A stretch of 64,000 nt of DNA, from positions 118,564-182,563 of the forward strand of contig CBFFRP010000186.1 of NCBI GenBank assembly GCA_965644295.1, written 5' to 3'. The DNA comes from Paraphysomonas bandaiensis (lineage: Eukaryota; Chrysophyceae). Each line of letters begins with the position of its first letter. The first letter of the stretch is position 1. This document shows, piece by piece, positions 1-10,433 of this stretch. Below the pieces are notes generated by a model. The model ran no database searches. It saw only the letters and a list, made by a program, of their open reading frames with translations, and was not told where the DNA came from. A program made the translations under genes and the position numbers.

Positions 1-7
1 TTATTCA

Positions 8-329
8 TCATACAGATCGTGGTCGTACTTTAGTGACAGTAGCAGTCTCTTTCTCCACTGCAGCTGCTCTGGCCAAGTCCTCTTTAATGCTCTTATAGTA
101 ATACAGCTTCTCATGATATGTTAATATCTTTGTATTCTTCGTTGGAGATACCGGATCTGCCGTACAGGTGATATATAGTGGTATAATACAAGAGATATGT
201 ACCTATCGACTGCCTGTGCTTCGATACAGACGGGGTGATAGATAGACTGTCATCAGAGGGGATGATTGTACGCTCTTCATATGATTCTTGCCATAATTGA
301 GGACGAGGAAGATGATGAGAAGATTTCAT
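8..329 (-). CDS. Small two-exon gene, hypothetical protein (91 aa)
   Basis: Two exons fit together in frame: 329-203 and 156-8, separated by a 46-nt GT-AG intron (GTACAT...CGGCAG). The junction is phase 1 on both sides and gives a 91-aa protein ending in a TGA close to the window edge. The N-terminal half is polar with Ser/His; the C-terminal half is a charged, helix-prone Lys/Glu/Ala stretch (KSIKEDLARAAAVEKE). I recognise no family, signal peptide or membrane segment. Support is the clean splice, the absence of internal stops after splicing and ordinary amino-acid composition. Unspliced reading gives a 72-aa ORF with a less plausible tail. Confidence 0.5.
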
Positions 330-586
330 TGCATTGATTGGAGAGATAATGACGTTAATGATTGTGAGATGTGATATAGTGAGAGGTTAGAGATGGAGTT
401 ACAGAGAGATGGAGTTGAGAAGTACGTGATGGGGTGGGCAGGTACGATGGTTACTATGATATGTGATGTATAGTGTACCTTGCGATGTGACCTTGTTGTA
501 TAGTAGTACAGAAGAGAGAAGTACAACATCCATACACACACCCCTACAACACCCATCACATGAAACGACTGTACTCGTATACTACC
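330..586. other. Intergenic, no gene seen
   Basis: Short stretch between the small gene start and the tetranucleotide array. It probably holds the 5' flank of the minus-strand gene at 8-329. No coding signal recognised. Confidence 0.4.
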
Positions 587-1163
587 GTATGTATGTATGT
601 ATGTATGTATGTATGTATGTATGTATGTATGTATGTATGTATGTATGTATGTATGTATGTATGTATGTATGTATGTGTATGTATGTATGTATGTATGTAT
701 GTATGTATGTATGTATGTATGTATGTCTGTATGTATGTATGTCTGTATGTATGTATGTATGTATGTATGTATGTATGTACAGTATGTATGTATGTATGTA
801 TGTATGTATGTATGTATGTATGTATGTATGTATGTATGTATGTATGTATGTATGTATGTATGTATGTATGTATGTATGTATGTATGTATGTATGTATGTA
901 TGTATGTATGTATGTATGTATGTATGTATGTATGTATGTATGTATGTATGTATGTATGTATGTATGTATGTATGTATGTATGTAGGTATGTATGTAGGTA
1001 TGTAGGTATGTATGTATGTATGTATGTATGTATGTATGTATGTACAGTATGTATGTATGTATGTATGTATGTATGTATGTATGTATGTATGTATGTATGT
1101 ATGTATGTATGTATGTATGTATGTATGTATGTCTGTATGTATGTATGTATGTATGTATGTATG

Positions 1164-1197
<34 letters not shown>

Positions 1198-1924
1198 TGT
1201 ATGTATGTATGTATGTATGTATGTATGTGTATGTATGTATGTATGTATGTATGTATGTATGTATGTATGTATGTATGTATGTCTGTATGTATGTATGTCT
1301 GTATGTATGTATGTATGTATGTATGTATGTATGTACAGTATGTATGTATGTATGTATGTATGTATGTATGTATGTATGTATGTATGTATGTATGTATGTA
1401 TGTATGTATGTATGTATGTATGTATGTATGTATGTATGTATGTATGTATGTATGTATGTATGTATGTATGTATGTATGTATGTATGTATGTATGTATGTA
1501 TGTATGTATGTATGTATGTATGTATGTATGTATGTATGTAGGTATGTATGTAGGTATGTAGGTATGTATGTATGTATGTATGTATGTATGTATGTATGTA
1601 CAGTATGTATGTATGTATGTATGTATGTATGTATGTATGTATGTATGTATGTATGTATGTATGTATGTATGTATGTATGTATGTCTGTATGTATGTATGT
1701 ATGTATGTATGTATGTATGTATGTATGTATGTATGTATGTATGTATGTATGTATGTATGTATGTATGTATGTATGTATGTATGTATGTATGTATGTATGT
1801 ATGTATGTATGTATGTATGTATGTATGTATGTATGTATGTTTGTATGTATGTATGTATGTATGTATGTATGTATGTATGTATGTATGTAGGTAGGTAGGT
1901 AGGTAGGTAGGTAGGTAGGTAGGT
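587..1924. repeat. (ATGT)n microsatellite, 1.3 kb, with a 556-bp internal superrepeat
   Basis: Almost pure ATGT tetranucleotide. Long open frames through it (IHTY or MYVC periodic peptides) are an artefact, because a 4-bp unit reads all three phases without stops. Interruptions recur at a fixed offset: TGTCTG at 727/1283 and 743/1299, TACAGT at 780/1336 and 1045/1601, TAGGTA at 985/1541, all 556 bp apart; two others are 552 bp apart. A ~556-bp block was therefore duplicated in tandem after the interruptions arose. The last ~37 bp turn into a GTAG repeat. Confidence 0.95.
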
Positions 1925-2206
1925 ATGTTGCCCCATTCTGAGAGCATACCCTTGTGAAGTATAACGTATAGATTATTAATAAAAATCTCAGCGTATTCTT
2001 TGTGTGTCGGCATCAAGAAAACTCTATAGCCTATATGAGATTACGAGAAACCCCGCGCATTCTAGGGGAGGGAGGGGGGGCGGCCAATGTCACACTGGAC
2101 CTAAACTGAGTCATGCATGGTCACGAGAATCCCCGCGTAATCTTTGTTAGGTAATGATGGGAAGGTAGAAGGTACACATGGTCCTACTAGAATCTGCGCG
2201 AATTAC
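1925..2206. repeat. Dispersed repeat, copy A (other copy at 5350-5645)
   Basis: Begins in TTGCCCCATTCTGAGAGC and runs to CTAGAATCTGCGCGAAT. It is nearly identical to 5350-5645 in the same orientation; copy B differs by a short insertion (TGTTGACTAAGCTAAG) and a few substitutions. It contains a G-run and two related sub-motifs (CACGAGAATCCCCGCG and TACGAGAAACCCCGCG). No ORF spans it. It is probably part of a non-coding or degraded mobile element; I do not recognise the family. Confidence 0.85.
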
Positions 2207-2269
2207 ATATATAAAAGTCATGCATAGTTATGAGAAATCCCGTCTAGGACTATCCACCTATATACAGAG

Positions 2270-2480
2270 TATATATAACACACAAGAAGGACGGAAGGGA
2301 AGCCGGACGCTTGTGTCGCTTAGGCATTCTTCCTGGGCCAGAAGGGCCCTCCTATCGTAATAAAACATTCGTTTTATTACTCTTCCTTTCCACTCAGAGT
2401 TTATAAATATAATATAATAATTATCTTATATATAATAATATTAATAATACTATACTTTAAATAATAATATTTTTAAGTTA
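2270..2480. repeat. Dispersed segment with stem-loop (related to 55591-55830)
   Basis: From 2317 (CGCTTAGGCATTCTTCC) the sequence matches 55591 onward: a GC-rich piece, a perfect 10-bp stem (GTAATAAAAC, loop ATTC, GTTTTATTAC) at 2357-2380, then an AT-rich tail containing AATACTATACTTTAAATAA. In the other copy it follows a truncated copia gag ORF and precedes the small-ORF island. It could be a retroelement end or a shared transcript-end element; the hairpin is suggestive but not diagnostic. Confidence 0.7.
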
Positions 2481-2755
2481 TCCACTTTATACACCCAAAA
2501 AGTAACACAGACAACAACATGGATAATATTTTAAAAGATAATACATGTAGTGGACAAAGAATATGACTGGCTGTGAATGAATAAGTACCCAAAATGTTTC
2601 GACATTATTAATAGACAATTAAGGAGCGACGGCTACTTATTCTATATGAAAAAGGCTGCTGCTCCACACTTGTGTGTCAATATATTCGTTGATTTGCAGT
2701 AACGACTACTGAAGATTCAATATTGAAATCTCAAAAATATCCGCTACAACAAAAG
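2481..2755. other. AT-rich intergenic stretch
   Basis: No coding signal seen. It should contain the 3' untranslated part of the minus-strand collagen-like gene. Confidence 0.4.
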
Positions 2756-4261
2756 CTACGTAGTACGCCCTAGCATCAAATAAGTAACATTCTTAGGAGA
2801 AAAAAGCTTAGTATCACCGCGATTAGCACCATCCAAACTGTCCATACCATCTTTACCATCAACACCATCCTTGCCATCCCTACCGTCAACACCATCCTTA
2901 CCATCAACACCATCTTTACCATTCACACCATCCCTACCGTCAACACCATCCCTACCATCCACACCATCTTTACCGTCCATGCCATCTTTACCATCAACTC
3001 CATCCTTACCATCAACACCATCGATACCATCCACACCATCGATACCATCCACGCCATCGATACCATCAACACCATCCCTACCGTCAACACCATCCCTACC
3101 GTCAACACCATCCTTACCATCAACACCATCAACACCATCAACACCATCGATACCATCAACACCATCCCTACCATACACACCATCCTTACCATCAACACCA
3201 TCGATGCCATCCACACCATCCTTACCATCAACACCATCGATACCATCCACGCCATCGATACCATCAACACCATCCCTACCGTCAACACCATCCTTACCAT
3301 CAACACCATCCTTACCATCCACACCATCGATACCATCCACGCCATCGATACCATCAACACCATCCCTACCGTCAACACCATCCCTACCGTCAACACCATC
3401 CTTACCATCAACACCATCGATACCATCAACACCATCCCTACCATCCACACCATCCTTACCATCAACACCATCGATGCCATCCACACCATCCTTACCATCA
3501 ACACCATCGATACCATCCTTACCATCCACGCCATCGATACCATCAACACCATCCCTACCGTCAACACCATCCTTACCATCAACACCATCGATACCATCCC
3601 TACCATCAACACCATCCCTACCATCCACACCATCCCTACCATCAACACCATCCCTACCGTCAACACCATCCTTACCATCAACACCATCCCTACCATCCAC
3701 ACCATCGATACCGTCAACACCATCCTTACCATCAACACCATCCCTACCATCCACACCATCGATACCATCCCTACCGTCAACACCATCCTTACCATCTACA
3801 CCATCCCTACCGTCAACACCATGCTTACCATCCACACCATCCCTACCGTCGATACCATCAACACCATCCCTACCATCCTTACCATCTACACCATCCCTAC
3901 CGTCGATACCATCCTTGCCATCTCCACCGTCTTGTCCTGGAGGCCCTTGAGGACCTGTCGACCCCCCCCCCAAGAATGACCTGGCGACATTAGACAGTAA
4001 CGCCCCTGACAGGACCCCATTAAGGTACCCCCCAAAGTTAACCGCTACATTGAGATTGTCGATTTGAACAAAAGCATATTGAGTGATTTGATTAACAGTT
4101 TCTTGTACTGCTTCAGGGGCAGCCATACCAACACCAGCTGCAGCAGCTGCACCTGCACCAGCTGCTATCCCTCCTATATTAGCATTCTGAAGAAGAGATT
4201 GAAAAGCATTAGAAGCTGCATTTACTCTAACAGCTTGCACTACCACTTCTGCCATTGCCAT
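2756..4261 (-). CDS. Collagen-like G-X-D repeat protein (501 aa)
   Basis: Single uninterrupted ORF. Residues 1-102 form a non-repetitive head rich in Ala/Gly/Val with two hydrophobic stretches (about 28-48 and 77-95); they are not a classical signal peptide but could insert in membrane or pack as a trimerising head. Residues ~103-485 are about 125 Gly-X-Y triplets, opened by GPQGPPGQDGG and then almost all G-[V/I/K/R]-D. The last ~20 residues are non-repetitive (ends MLGRTT). Asp at nearly every Y position and almost no Pro is unlike animal fibrillar collagen and more like the collagen-like proteins of bacteria, phages and giant DNA viruses. Whether it is a host surface protein or of viral origin cannot be decided here. 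The repeat DNA is a 9-bp-based minisatellite prone to length change. Confidence 0.8.
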   Translation of the reverse strand: MAMAEVVVQAVRVNAASNAFQSLLQNANIGGIAAGAGAAAAAGVGMAAPEAVQETVNQITQYAFVQIDNLNVAVNFGGYLNGVLSGALLSNVARSFLGGGSTGPQGPPGQDGGDGKDGIDGRDGVDGKDGRDGVDGIDGRDGVDGKHGVDGRDGVDGKDGVDGRDGIDGVDGRDGVDGKDGVDGIDGVDGRDGVDGKDGVDGRDGVDGRDGVDGRDGVDGRDGIDGVDGKDGVDGRDGVDGIDGVDGKDGIDGVDGKDGVDGIDGVDGKDGVDGRDGVDGIDGVDGKDGVDGRDGVDGRDGVDGIDGVDGIDGVDGKDGVDGKDGVDGRDGVDGIDGVDGIDGVDGKDGVDGIDGVDGKDGVYGRDGVDGIDGVDGVDGVDGKDGVDGRDGVDGRDGVDGIDGVDGIDGVDGIDGVDGKDGVDGKDGMDGKDGVDGRDGVDGRDGVNGKDGVDGKDGVDGRDGKDGVDGKDGMDSLDGANRGDTKLFSPKNVTYLMLGRTT

Positions 4262-4396
4262 GATTAAGTATACGACTATTTAGAATTAATTAGCTGTTCT
4301 ATGAATGGAATAGTGACAATACCATGCATGGAATAGTGACAATGCTATACTGTATATCTGTACCTGCTATAGCCAGACTCGTATCCTAAATTACTA

Positions 4397-4510
4397 GTGA
4401 TGGTGGCCGAGCCGAATGGGGCCGAACTTAGGCCGGCTTGACTCCAAAACCCGGCCGGCCTAAAATATCCGACGCCCGGCTACGGCCTATATCGTATCGG
4501 CCACCATCAC
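4397..4510. mobile_element. MITE, 114 bp, TA target site (Tc1/mariner-like)
   Basis: Perfect 14-bp terminal inverted repeats GTGATGGTGGCCGA / TCGGCCACCATCAC, flanked on both sides by TA (4395-4396 and 4511-4512). The interior is GC-rich, with nested inverted GGCCGGC-type motifs and no coding capacity. TA duplication plus short TIRs fits a non-autonomous Tc1/mariner-type element. No transposase is present in the window. Confidence 0.75.
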
Positions 4511-4639
4511 TATAAATTACGTATGAAACCACTAGGAATTACAGTGAGACAAAAGTCATTTTTGGTGGCAAAAAAGTCTTCCTGTGCATGAAAAGCAGGA
4601 ATTATAGGAGGACAAAAGACAGAAATCTTCGGGACAAAA

Positions 4640-4690
4640 AGTTGTGATATCCTGCGTACGGTAGTACACTGTACAGGAGTACATAGGTAC
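4640..4690. repeat. Dispersed TAC-rich segment (inverted copy near 33660-33735)
   Basis: TTGTGATATCCTGCGTACGG followed by TAGTACAC and TGTACAGGAGTACA recurs in reverse complement at ~33660-33735, where 15 extra bases are inserted. The surrounding DNA is short palindromic GTAC/TACAGTAC motifs. Confidence 0.55.
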
Positions 4691-4780
4691 ACGGTACATA
4701 GGTACACAGTACGTACAGGATATACAGTACCGTATAGAGTATAGTGTACAGTACGACGTAGCTTGGTAGGTGGTGGATAC

Positions 4781-4963
4781 TCATGTGATGACCAAAGCCC
4801 CCTTTGAATTCCCATTCAGCTGCTCTATCAACTCCTCCAACTCCTCCACTTCCTCCACTACTGGTGGGTAGTCCATATCAACCTTCAAAAGGCCTAGATT
4901 AAGAACCTGCCCCTCCTCGGGATGTTCCGGTACAGCATCACTGGTACTCATATCTCTATACAT
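4781..4963 (-). CDS. Short acidic ORF, possible gene or exon
   Basis: 60-aa ORF, with an internal Met at residue 5 (MSTSDAV) as an alternative start. It is acidic and Glu-rich with a VEEVEELEELIEQL helix-like stretch. No family recognised. It could be an isolated small gene, a first exon whose downstream exons I cannot place, or chance. The composition looks more protein-like than most random frames here. Confidence 0.25.
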   Translation of the reverse strand: MYRDMSTSDAVPEHPEEGQVLNLGLLKVDMDYPPVVEEVEELEELIEQLNGNSKGALVIT

Positions 4964-5004
4964 AGTGATACATAAGGCACTTTAAGGTGCATATATGGGT
5001 ATAA

Positions 5005-5115
5005 AACAGTGATAAATTCAGTATTCAGTCGTCCGAAACCATGACTGAAAAGCATTTTATTTCAGTGATCGACACTGCTGAACACTGAATTTTATCCCTA
5101 TATTCAGTGTTCAGA
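5005..5115. repeat. Imperfect inverted repeat built on ATTCAGTATTCAG
   Basis: GATAAATTCAGTATTCAG near 5010 is answered by CTGAACACTGAATTTTATC near 5080, and ATTCAGTGTTCAGAATTCAG follows at ~5102. It looks like a small fold-back sequence; no target duplication identified. Confidence 0.4.
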
Positions 5116-5349
5116 ATTCAGTTTTCCATTCGGCATGGTCTCTTTAGGTTATCGCAGCAGACAGACAGACAGATAGACGGTCAGTTGAGGTGCATTTTGG
5201 TCCCACAAACAGCGACAATAGATATAAAGGCAAGCTTTTTGGAGATAGTCCTGAGATATGTAGAGGTTTGGATGCATATGGCTTCTCATATCTGAAGCTC
5301 AGCATGAACTACAACATTGCACCATCTTCTCGATATCCAGTCGGTGATA

Positions 5350-5645
5350 TCTGCCCCATTCTGAGAGCGTACCCTAGTGAAGTATAAGTGTTGACTAAGC
5401 TAAGTAACGTATAGATTATTAATAAAAATCTCAGCGTATTCTTTGTGTGTCGGCATCAAGAAAACTCTATAGCTTATATGAGATTACGAGAAACCCCGCG
5501 CATTCTAGGGGAGGGAGGGGGGGCGGCCAATGTCACACTAGACCTAAACTGAGTCATGCATGGTCACGAGAATCCCCGCGTAATCTTTGTTAGGTAATGA
5601 TGGAAGGTAGAAGGTACACATGGTCCTACTAGAATCTGCGCGAAT
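5350..5645. repeat. Dispersed repeat, copy B (other copy at 1925-2206)
   Basis: Same order and orientation as copy A, from TGCCCCATTCTGAGAGCG to AATCTGCGCGAAT. It differs by a short insertion after AAGTATAA and scattered substitutions. The ORFs at its 5' edge look like read-through. Confidence 0.85.
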
Positions 5646-6475
5646 ATGTATGTATGCATGGACTGCATATGTGAAACTTTTATGGTTTTTGTCCTCATCT
5701 AAACCCCCCCCCTGTGAAAGGAAGTGCTTCACCATGCCTCGAATATGGACAAATATACCGTAGTAGAATATCATATTCAATGCATATGTGAAACATTTCC
5801 TTTCACGCAAAAACTGGCACTTTTATATAACAAAAATACCATTTTATATGGAAATAGCCACTTTATTAGTTGTAAAACACTGTTAGAATACTCTACTATT
5901 CTCCTTGAACATGACAGCCGTTAGTGGTATATCAATATTCGACCACAGTAACTGCAAACTTAGTAACACTTACTTCTATTCACACTTAGTAACACTATGT
6001 CATTATCTACTGACTACGTATGCGGCTCACGTTAGTTTCCCCCAGAACACCACTTTTTTTAAATTTTAAACGAGCAGCAGCATGTGGCACGAGACAGATT
6101 CAGGGAGGGAGGAAGAGTAACCTCAAAGGGGAAGAAGAAGTGACCGTAAACACCGACAGCCGGTTGTGTCTGTTGACTCCAATACTGATAATATATCTGA
6201 CTATAAGAAGAAACGAACAATAGCAAGAAAGAAAGCAGCATACAAGAAAAGGTTGGCCATATTGTAGCGTGGTATAGAACAGAGTACCCTTGTGGCCTTG
6301 TGGGTACTTATATGCATCTATGTATAAAGCACCACTCATATAAGAGATAAAAGAAGTGATTATTATATGAAAGTGAATTATGAATAATATACATCTATAC
6401 AATATCAACGGCTAAACTTAAACCCAACGATCACATTTCCCTACATTGTATTCCTTACTACAAGTATATACCGTA
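5646..6475. other. Intergenic, no convincing gene
   Basis: AT-rich sequence with a C-run near 5705 and a repeated GCATATGTGAAAC motif (5662 and 5780). The small open frames of 60-100 codons on both strands overlap one another and show no family signal. It may include the unrecognised 3' flank of the gypsy remnant at 6476. Confidence 0.4.
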
Positions 6476-7641
6476 CTACAATAGTTTATTACGTTTAGTA
6501 ACAATATCTTGAAGAATATATTTATCTCCAACAACATTGACTACTCGCATTAGACCTTTAAGATATGGTAATAACTCACTAGTAGGTCCTGGGCGTAGAG
6601 AATTTTGTCTATGCTCAACTAAAACATAAGAATTTATACGAAATTCCTTAGTATGTTCTCTTGGTGCAGTTGACATATGAATTTCATCATGTTTACGCAA
6701 ATTTCTTCTTGCAATATCCATAATGACAGACTGAACATTTTGCATTTTATCTATCCAATTTGATAGACGTTGTTCCTTTTCGCCTAAGCTTTCATTATAA
6801 TCAATGAACAAGCTTCTATCTAAATCAACTGTGTTTCCAAAGAGTATACTAGCGGGAGTTACACCAGTGCTTCTATGTTTAGAAGAATTCATACTTCGTT
6901 GTACTATCGGTAGGTACATTGGCCATTGATCTAGTACTGATTTGTCGAAAATAATATTTCTTAAGTGTCGTAACACTTCTTGTTAGCACGCTCTACGATA
7001 GCATTCTCCTCTTTAGAATATGCCATCGAAAACGATTGATTACTTCCGACTAATGTTATTAATGATTTTATTAGATCATCGACAAAAGCTGGTCCAAGGT
7101 CAGAATGAATCTCATTAGGTGCCCCGTATCTGCCTAGATACTGAAGCAAACCCTTTGCCGCTGCCTGCCATGGCAGTAAGATCCTTAGTAGGGATTAATT
7201 CTATCCACCTAGAAAAGGAATCGATAATCACTAATATATTTGTGTATCCATCCTCATCAGATTGTAGACCTTGAATAAAATCCACCGCTATTCTCTGCAT
7301 CGAACCGTAAGTAGAGACAGTAAAGGGATGAGCATTTATTATTGGCTTAATCCTACTCATCTTCTGACAACATGGACAAGTTTTAATAAATTCTGATACA
7401 TGTGCCCCCTGTTTAGACCACGTATGACCATTGTCTCTTAACTTTTGTAATGTACGATCAATTCCATGATGACCCGTAACATTGTTATGAAATCGTTTAA
7501 TGATTTCCTCCCATTGTTAGGAACAATGCTATTTCCAGTAGGGTTGTAAGGATTGTAAAAAATGGGGGATTTTATTCTACAGGATTTTCCATATGATAGT
7601 GGTGATTTCCGAACCACGGGGGAATTAGGTCTACAACCCAA
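6476..7641 (-). pseudogene. Ty3/gypsy integrase remnant, frameshifted
   Basis: Read 5'->3' on the minus strand, pieces of one integrase lie in shifting frames. The HHCC zinc-binding part is at ~7520-7360 (GHHGIDRTL, then CPCCQK). The catalytic core has its first Asp in AVDFIQG and VIIDSFSRW, second Asp in HSDLGPAF, and Glu in KEENAIVERANK. A C-terminal stretch at 6976-6476 (FRINSYVLVEHRQ) resembles the post-core region. Frame jumps occur near 7510, 7360, 7150 and 6970, so no complete protein is made. No LTR or RT was found next to it. It differs in sequence from the intact gypsy element at 59511-63449. Confidence 0.8.
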
Positions 7642-7781
7642 CTATAACGTATTTTCCCATACCACTATAGAAACTCCTGCTTTTGGGGAATAGAAGTGCG
7701 TATTATATTAGAGCACAAGATCCAGTCGGTCCGTTCTGCTGAAGTACAAGATACACTGTATATGTGATGGTCCGATATAGT

Positions 7782-7783
<2 letters not shown>

Positions 7784-7813
<30 letters not shown>

Positions 7814-8381
7814 TGTATGTATGTATGTATGTATGTATGTATGTATGTATGTATGTATGTATGTATGTATGTATGTATGTACATGTACGTATGTATGTAT
7901 GTATGTATGTATGTATGTATGTATGTATGTATGTATGTATGTATGTATGTATGTATGTATGTATGTATGTATGTATGTATGTATGTATGTATGTATGTAT
8001 GTATGTATGTATGTATGTATGTATGTATGTATGTATGTATGTATGTATGTATGTATGTATGTATGTATGTATGTATGTATGTATGTATGTATGTATGTAT
8101 GTATGTATGTATGTATGTATGTATGTATGTATGTATGTATGTATGTATGTATGTATGTATGTATGTATGTATGTATGTATGTATGTATGTATGTATGTAT
8201 GTATGTATGTATGTATGTATGTATGTATGTATGTATGTATGTATGTATGTATGTATGTATGTATGTATGTATGTGTGTATGTATGTATGTATGTATGTAT
8301 GTATGTATGTATGTATGTATGTATGTATGTATGTATGTATGTATGTATGTATGTATGTATGTATGTATGTGTATGTATATG
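7784..8381. repeat. (ATGT)n microsatellite, ~600 bp
   Basis: Nearly uninterrupted ATGT array with one ATGTACATGTACGT interruption at ~7878 and a GTGT slip at 8273. The in-frame MYVC peptides are artefacts of the repeat. It ends about 55 bp before the RAD9 start codon, so it sits in the presumed promoter. Confidence 0.95.
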
Positions 8382-8435
8382 TTTGTGTTATATGTGGGTT
8401 GGTTAGGTTAGTGTTGGGTGTATATCTTCTCCAGT

Positions 8436-10433
8436 ATGTCGTCTAAGGGATTCGATGTGACTCTTTCGAAGGAGATGTTGTTGACTTTCTTCAACATCAC
8501 TCAGTTTGTTAATAAGATCGGGAAGGAAGTGATTCTAGAAGTAGACGAAGAGACGGTACACACACACATACATACATACATAGACATGATATGATAGAGA
8601 CGGTATATGCATATACATACACGTGCATGTGGTGTGTTGATTTGTAAATAGCATCGTTTGTATATACAGTCTGTAGATGTGTGTACGGATAGATGGTGAT
8701 CTAGCTGTACAGGGCTGTGGGTGTAGACCTACAGTGTATACATACATACATGCATACATACATACATGCATACGAGGTGGTTACTTATGGTATAGCGATC
8801 TATCTACCTCTGAATGACTGTGTCCTTGTCTGCGTATATACAGTCTAGCTATAGCTAGAAGTGTTTGGAATTGATGTAGCGTATGTTTTTTGGCAAATGT
8901 AAGGAGTGAATGCAGGTCACTTTACGAGCATTAAACGATGCCAAAAGCGCCTTTGCGAGTGTGGAGTTCACCTCACGTATGAAAAATCCTCTTCTTGAGA
9001 CGGTGCCTCACTGTTATCTGCCGCATGGCGCTATGTGTTGTCAATGTAGAGTGCTTTGATTCATTTTCGTTGAGCTCGTCGGATGGGGAAGCATTTGCTT
9101 GCAAAGTTCCCATAAGGGTATGTTGAAAAGTTTGTATCATTAGTAAATCACGTTGTGTGTAGCCCCTCTGTGTGATTCTCAAAAGTGCGAAGCGGATGCA
9201 GAGTTTGCGGATACATACAAATGTTCAATCTGACGGGGAACATGAGATTATATTCTCCATGAGATGCAGTCACGGTAGGGGGCAGTCATGGTGCTTTGAC
9301 GCTACTAAGCTCTCATGAATGTATATAGGCATTCTTCGTACACATCGGTTTAACTATCAGGACAGTGAAATAGTAAATGCAATGTTCAATGAAGCTGAGT
9401 GCTCCACCTTGCGGTGCCTTCCAAAGGTACGCGTACTTTACATAATCCATGCGATATAGACTATTACTATATGCACAATTCGTTATGTCTGTATAACTAC
9501 CTAGTATGAAGCTGTATACATTCATCGCGTTGTTTGTTATTTTTTCGTAGGTTCTTAGCAATGTGTTCAACCACATTCATAATTGGGCTGGTGAGATTGA
9601 GATCGCAATCGGTCCACGCACCCTCAAAGTGAAGACTTTTCACCAAGATGCTTATAATCAAGCGGCATCCTTGGACAGCAACTCAAAAGCCTTTCTAAGC
9701 AGTGAGATGTTGTTGGACCCTGTACACGAGTTTGAGGTATACGAGTATAAGGAAACGGACGAACAGCAAATTATTATATGCTTCAAAGAGGTGCGTAGAA
9801 GTTTCTACGTTGTGTAGTATGGACACCTCCCATGCCGAAGTAAAATTTTTGAGTGGCTTAATCTAATATTCCGTGCGCAGCTTCGAGCGTTGCTCTGGTT
9901 GTGTGAAGTGTGTGAAATTGAGGTGCTCTCTTTCTTATTAACGCAGGGGGGAAGGTGATGTGAACAGCGCAGTGTTAGTGTAGCTGTATATATGTAGGAG
10001 ACATGCCAATATATCTTGCTTTATATATGCCTACGTACCTACTTTTATGTGTGTATGCAGACCGATTAAATTCAGCTGCGTAATTCCTTTCACTGGAGTT
10101 GATGTAACCCTTGTCATGGCTTCATTTGAGACTCCATCTTCCCAAACAGATACCAGCAGTGACGGTGCTTCTCAACTTCAACCATCTCAAGAAGTGCTCC
10201 TTGATCGCAACTCCCAACCAAATGGTGGAATATTTTCGTCTAATCGATCACAGGCAAGATGTAGCGAAGGCACAGATCAAGACTTAACACAAGATGCATC
10301 TGAATTACGGCCAACGAAAAGACGTCATATAGAGGTGGATGAAGACCGTCATGTAGATTCCTCTAGCGGAGCCCATAGCAGTAGACTGAGGAGAATTATA
10401 TGTGACGACAGTGATGATGATTTTGATGCATGA
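8436..10433 (+). CDS. RAD9: RAD9-like 9-1-1 checkpoint clamp subunit, 8 exons, 371 aa
   Basis: Exons that join in phase: 8436-8555, 8916-8976, 9050-9117, 9193-9274, 9329-9426, 9551-9790, 9881-9954, 10061-10433. The order of features follows the Rad9 PCNA-like fold: VTLRALNDAKSAFASVEF (cf. the LSLRTVN...SAYACF region), the next core block from exon 4, then IIICFKELRALLWLCE joined to GRPIKFSCVIPFTGVDVTLV, which matches the conserved Rad9 stretch ending in FKEfralL...GRPi.f. The last ~85 residues are a polar, Ser/Asp-rich tail ending DDSDDDFDA, as in Rad9 proteins whose phosphorylated tails bind TopBP1-type partners. By family knowledge, Rad9 pairs with Hus1 and Rad1 in a nuclear ring loaded at DNA damage. 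The exon 4 acceptor (CGAAG|CGG) is the least certain junction. Confidence 0.85.

Noticed and set aside
587-1924. CRISPR-like or satellite array
   Set aside because: No spacer/repeat structure; a plain tetranucleotide microsatellite in a eukaryotic genome.
326-2016. Long ORFs (up to 536 codons) of IHTY or MYVC repeats on both strands
   Set aside because: A 4-bp repeat unit is open in all frames and produces such peptides by arithmetic. Same for 7764-8446, 43544-44014 and 53346-53558.
2923-3795. Minus-strand 290-codon MVRMV-type ORF
   Set aside because: Off-frame reading of the same collagen-like repeat.
2871-3950. Plus-strand 359-codon Ser/Thr/Pro repeat ORF
   Set aside because: Antisense shadow of the collagen-like G-X-D gene; the minus-strand frame has non-repetitive head and tail and a normal start, the shadow does not.
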